NCBI GenBank assembly: GCA_000961635.1
Contig: LADQ01000080.1
Span: 1-33,646, forward strand
DNA length: 33,646 nucleotides
Direction of reading: 5' to 3'
From: Hoeflea sp. BRH_c9
GTDB taxonomy: Bacteria > Pseudomonadota > Alphaproteobacteria > Rhizobiales > Rhizobiaceae
The notes below the pieces were generated by a model. It was not told the DNA's origin, did no database searches, and was given only the letters and a program-made list of their open reading frames with translations. The position numbers and the translations under genes were made by a program. Below are positions 32,303 through 33,646 of this stretch, one piece after another; position 1 is the first letter of the stretch; each line of letters opens with the position of its first letter.

Positions 32303-32716
32303 ATGGGTACGCTGCCGATGGCGATGGACAGGCCGGAGGGCAAAGCTTATATTGAATTCATGTTCTCGCGGATTGTCACCATCCTTGCCATGCTTACGAT
32401 TGCTTTCGTTACGATGGTGACTTCTGCGCATGCGGCACGCATGAGTGCCGGATTGAACGGCGCCGTGCATACCATCGAGATGATGCAGGCTCATAGCACC
32501 AGCGACCTGCCCTGCGGCGGGACTGAACCTTGTAGCTCAGCAGACTCCGGGATCTGCGACTTTGTTTGCGCGGGTCTTTCGGCCTACCTGCTCTCGCCAG
32601 TCGCGGACGCCGGTAGAGATGCCGGGCCAGGCAGCCATGACCTGCCTTCCGGTGCAACCCTTGCCAGCCGGATGCCCGGCCTGAGCGAACGCCCTCCCAA
32701 ACTCCGTCTCCTCTGA
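32303..32716 (+). CDS. Small secreted Cys-containing protein of a copper locus
   Basis: Up to 137 residues. A signal peptide is clear in FSRIVTILAMLTIAFVTMVTSAHA, after which the mature part has four Cys in DLPCGGTEPC, GIC and DFVCAG, plus His and Met residues that could bind copper. The C-terminus ends ERPPKLRLL. Starts at 32303, 32324 or 32360 are possible; 32360 (MFSRIV) gives the most normal signal peptide, but none has a clear ribosome site. It is followed by a multicopper oxidase gene, so a periplasmic metal role is inferred. I do not assign a named family. Confidence 0.65.
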   Translation: MGTLPMAMDRPEGKAYIEFMFSRIVTILAMLTIAFVTMVTSAHAARMSAGLNGAVHTIEMMQAHSTSDLPCGGTEPCSSADSGICDFVCAGLSAYLLSPVADAGRDAGPGSHDLPSGATLASRMPGLSERPPKLRLL

Positions 32717-32791
32717 TTCCGTCCGGGCCAAGGCCCGCGGCGCGCCATCGGTTTTTTTGCTAACGGGATGGGAAGTCCCGAGGAGACGATT

Positions 32792-33646
32792 ATGAACACC
32801 CTTTCACGCCGCGGCTTTCTCGCCGCAAGCGCGACGGCGATCGCCGCCGCCCACCTGCCGCGCATTGCCTTCGCACAATCCGCGGCGCCACTTGCCTTGT
32901 CAGCCGCAACCCGCACGCTCGACATCGATGGTCGTGCGGCAACCGTCTTCGGCCTTGCCGGTCCCGGCGGCCAGGGCCTGACCTTTGATCCTGGACAGAG
33001 GTTCCGTGTCGATCTGACCAACAATCTCGACGTCAGCACGATCATCCACTGGCATGGCCAGATCCCCCCTAACGAGCAGGATGGCGTTCCGGACATGCCG
33101 ATGCCCCTTCTCGCCCCGGGAGAGACGCGTTCTTATGATTACGAGACGCGGCCGGGCACCCACTGGATGCACAGCCATGTGCCGATCCAGGAGATGCGGT
33201 TGCTCGCGGCGCCGCTGATCGTGCGGTCTGCGGAAGACCTGCGCGCCGACCGGCAGGAAGTGGTGCTTCTCCTGCACGACTTCTCGTTCAAGGCGCCCGA
33301 GGAGGTTCTGGAGGAGATCGCCGGCGGCGCGGACCATGGCGACGCCACCGCCGCGCCGGGCATGCAAGGCATGGGCAACATGCCGGGTATGGATCACGGC
33401 ACCATGGGCGGCATGGCCATGGACCTGAACGATTACAACTGGGACGCCTATCTCGCCAATGACCGCACACTGACCGACCCCGAAGTGGTGCAGGTCGAGC
33501 GCGGCGGGCGCATCCAATTGCGGGTGATCAACGCCTCTGCCGCGACGGTGTTCTGGATCGACACCGGTGCGGCGCAGAGCCGGCTGGTCGCAGTGGACGG
33601 GCACGCCGTGCAGCCGCTGTCAGGTTCGCGCTTCGGCCTGGCGATG
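32792..33646 (+). CDS. Multicopper oxidase (CopA/CueO-like), partial at window edge
   Basis: The 285 visible residues cover the first part of a periplasmic copper oxidase. The start MNTLSRRGFLAASATAIAAA is a Tat signal, with cleavage near AFAQ. Copper ligands of the trinuclear site are visible as HWHG at 86-89 and HWMHSH at 124-129. A Met- and His-rich insert (about 190-210, GMQGMGNMPGMDHGTMGG) is typical of CopA and helps bind Cu(I). The last ligands (HCH) lie beyond the window. AGGAGA is five bases before the ATG. It would oxidise Cu(I) to protect the periplasm. The frame is open through the window end. Confidence 0.92.
   Translation, partial: MNTLSRRGFLAASATAIAAAHLPRIAFAQSAAPLALSAATRTLDIDGRAATVFGLAGPGGQGLTFDPGQRFRVDLTNNLDVSTIIHWHGQIPPNEQDGVPDMPMPLLAPGETRSYDYETRPGTHWMHSHVPIQEMRLLAAPLIVRSAEDLRADRQEVVLLLHDFSFKAPEEVLEEIAGGADHGDATAAPGMQGMGNMPGMDHGTMGGMAMDLNDYNWDAYLANDRTLTDPEVVQVERGGRIQLRVINASAATVFWIDTGAAQSRLVAVDGHAVQPLSGSRFGLAM

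Noticed and set aside
32900-33604. Minus-strand frame of 234 codons over the oxidase gene
   Set aside because: The plus strand encodes a multicopper oxidase with Tat signal and copper ligands, left open at the window end.

Overview
The window looks like a chromosomal stretch of an alphaproteobacterium, most likely of the order Hyphomicrobiales. I infer this from the high GC content, tightly overlapping operons, abundant TRAP and Liv-type uptake genes, IclR control, and intergenic repeats of a style common in rhizobia. No rRNA, tRNA or CRISPR array was seen.

Region 1 (1-14.5 kb) is a cell-envelope lipid and glycan locus. At the left edge are a partial ketoacyl-ACP synthase and its acyl carrier protein (minus strand), divergent from a PlsC-type acyltransferase. 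A minus-strand run from 9809 down to 2067 reads Wzm, Wzt, Wzt, myo-inositol-phosphate synthase, LptB-like ATPase, LptF-like and LptG-like permeases, with most junctions overlapping. Divergent from it is a GT4 glycosyltransferase whose stop overlaps the GTG start of a diacylglycerol/sphingoid-type lipid kinase. A phosphoethanolamine-transferase-like membrane enzyme converges on that pair. Together these read as synthesis of an inositol-containing lipid or glycolipid (Ino1, lipid kinase, GT4, head-group transferase, dedicated acyl enzymes) and its export by an ABC-2 exporter and an LptBFG paralogue. This is the best candidate for an undescribed system, and the substrate is inferred, not shown. 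A roughly 310-bp MITE-like element with TA-flanked terminal inverted repeats ends exactly at, and supplies, the stop codon of the LptG-like gene.

Region 2 (14.5-16.1 kb) holds a stand-alone kinase-like protein with an aminoglycoside-phosphotransferase fold fused to a P-loop kinase domain.

Region 3 (16.4-32.1 kb) is a 16-gene catabolic array on the minus strand, controlled by a divergent IclR regulator. In order of transcription: cyclase-family hydrolase, cupin, SDR, 3-hydroxyacyl-CoA-type dehydrogenase, a complete branched-chain-type ABC importer (binding protein, LivG, LivF, LivH, LivM), a beta-keto acid cleavage enzyme, a complete TRAP importer (DctP, DctQ, DctM), a D-2-hydroxyacid dehydrogenase, an M24 peptidase-fold protein with altered metal ligands, and a metal-dependent amidohydrolase/decarboxylase. 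It takes up and breaks down an unidentified organic acid or conjugate through a beta-hydroxy to beta-keto to BKACE step. A sigma70-like promoter with a palindrome at the predicted start of transcription lies in front.

Region 4 (32.1 kb to the end) starts a copper-handling locus: a small secreted Cys-containing protein and a Tat-exported, Met-rich multicopper oxidase cut by the window edge.
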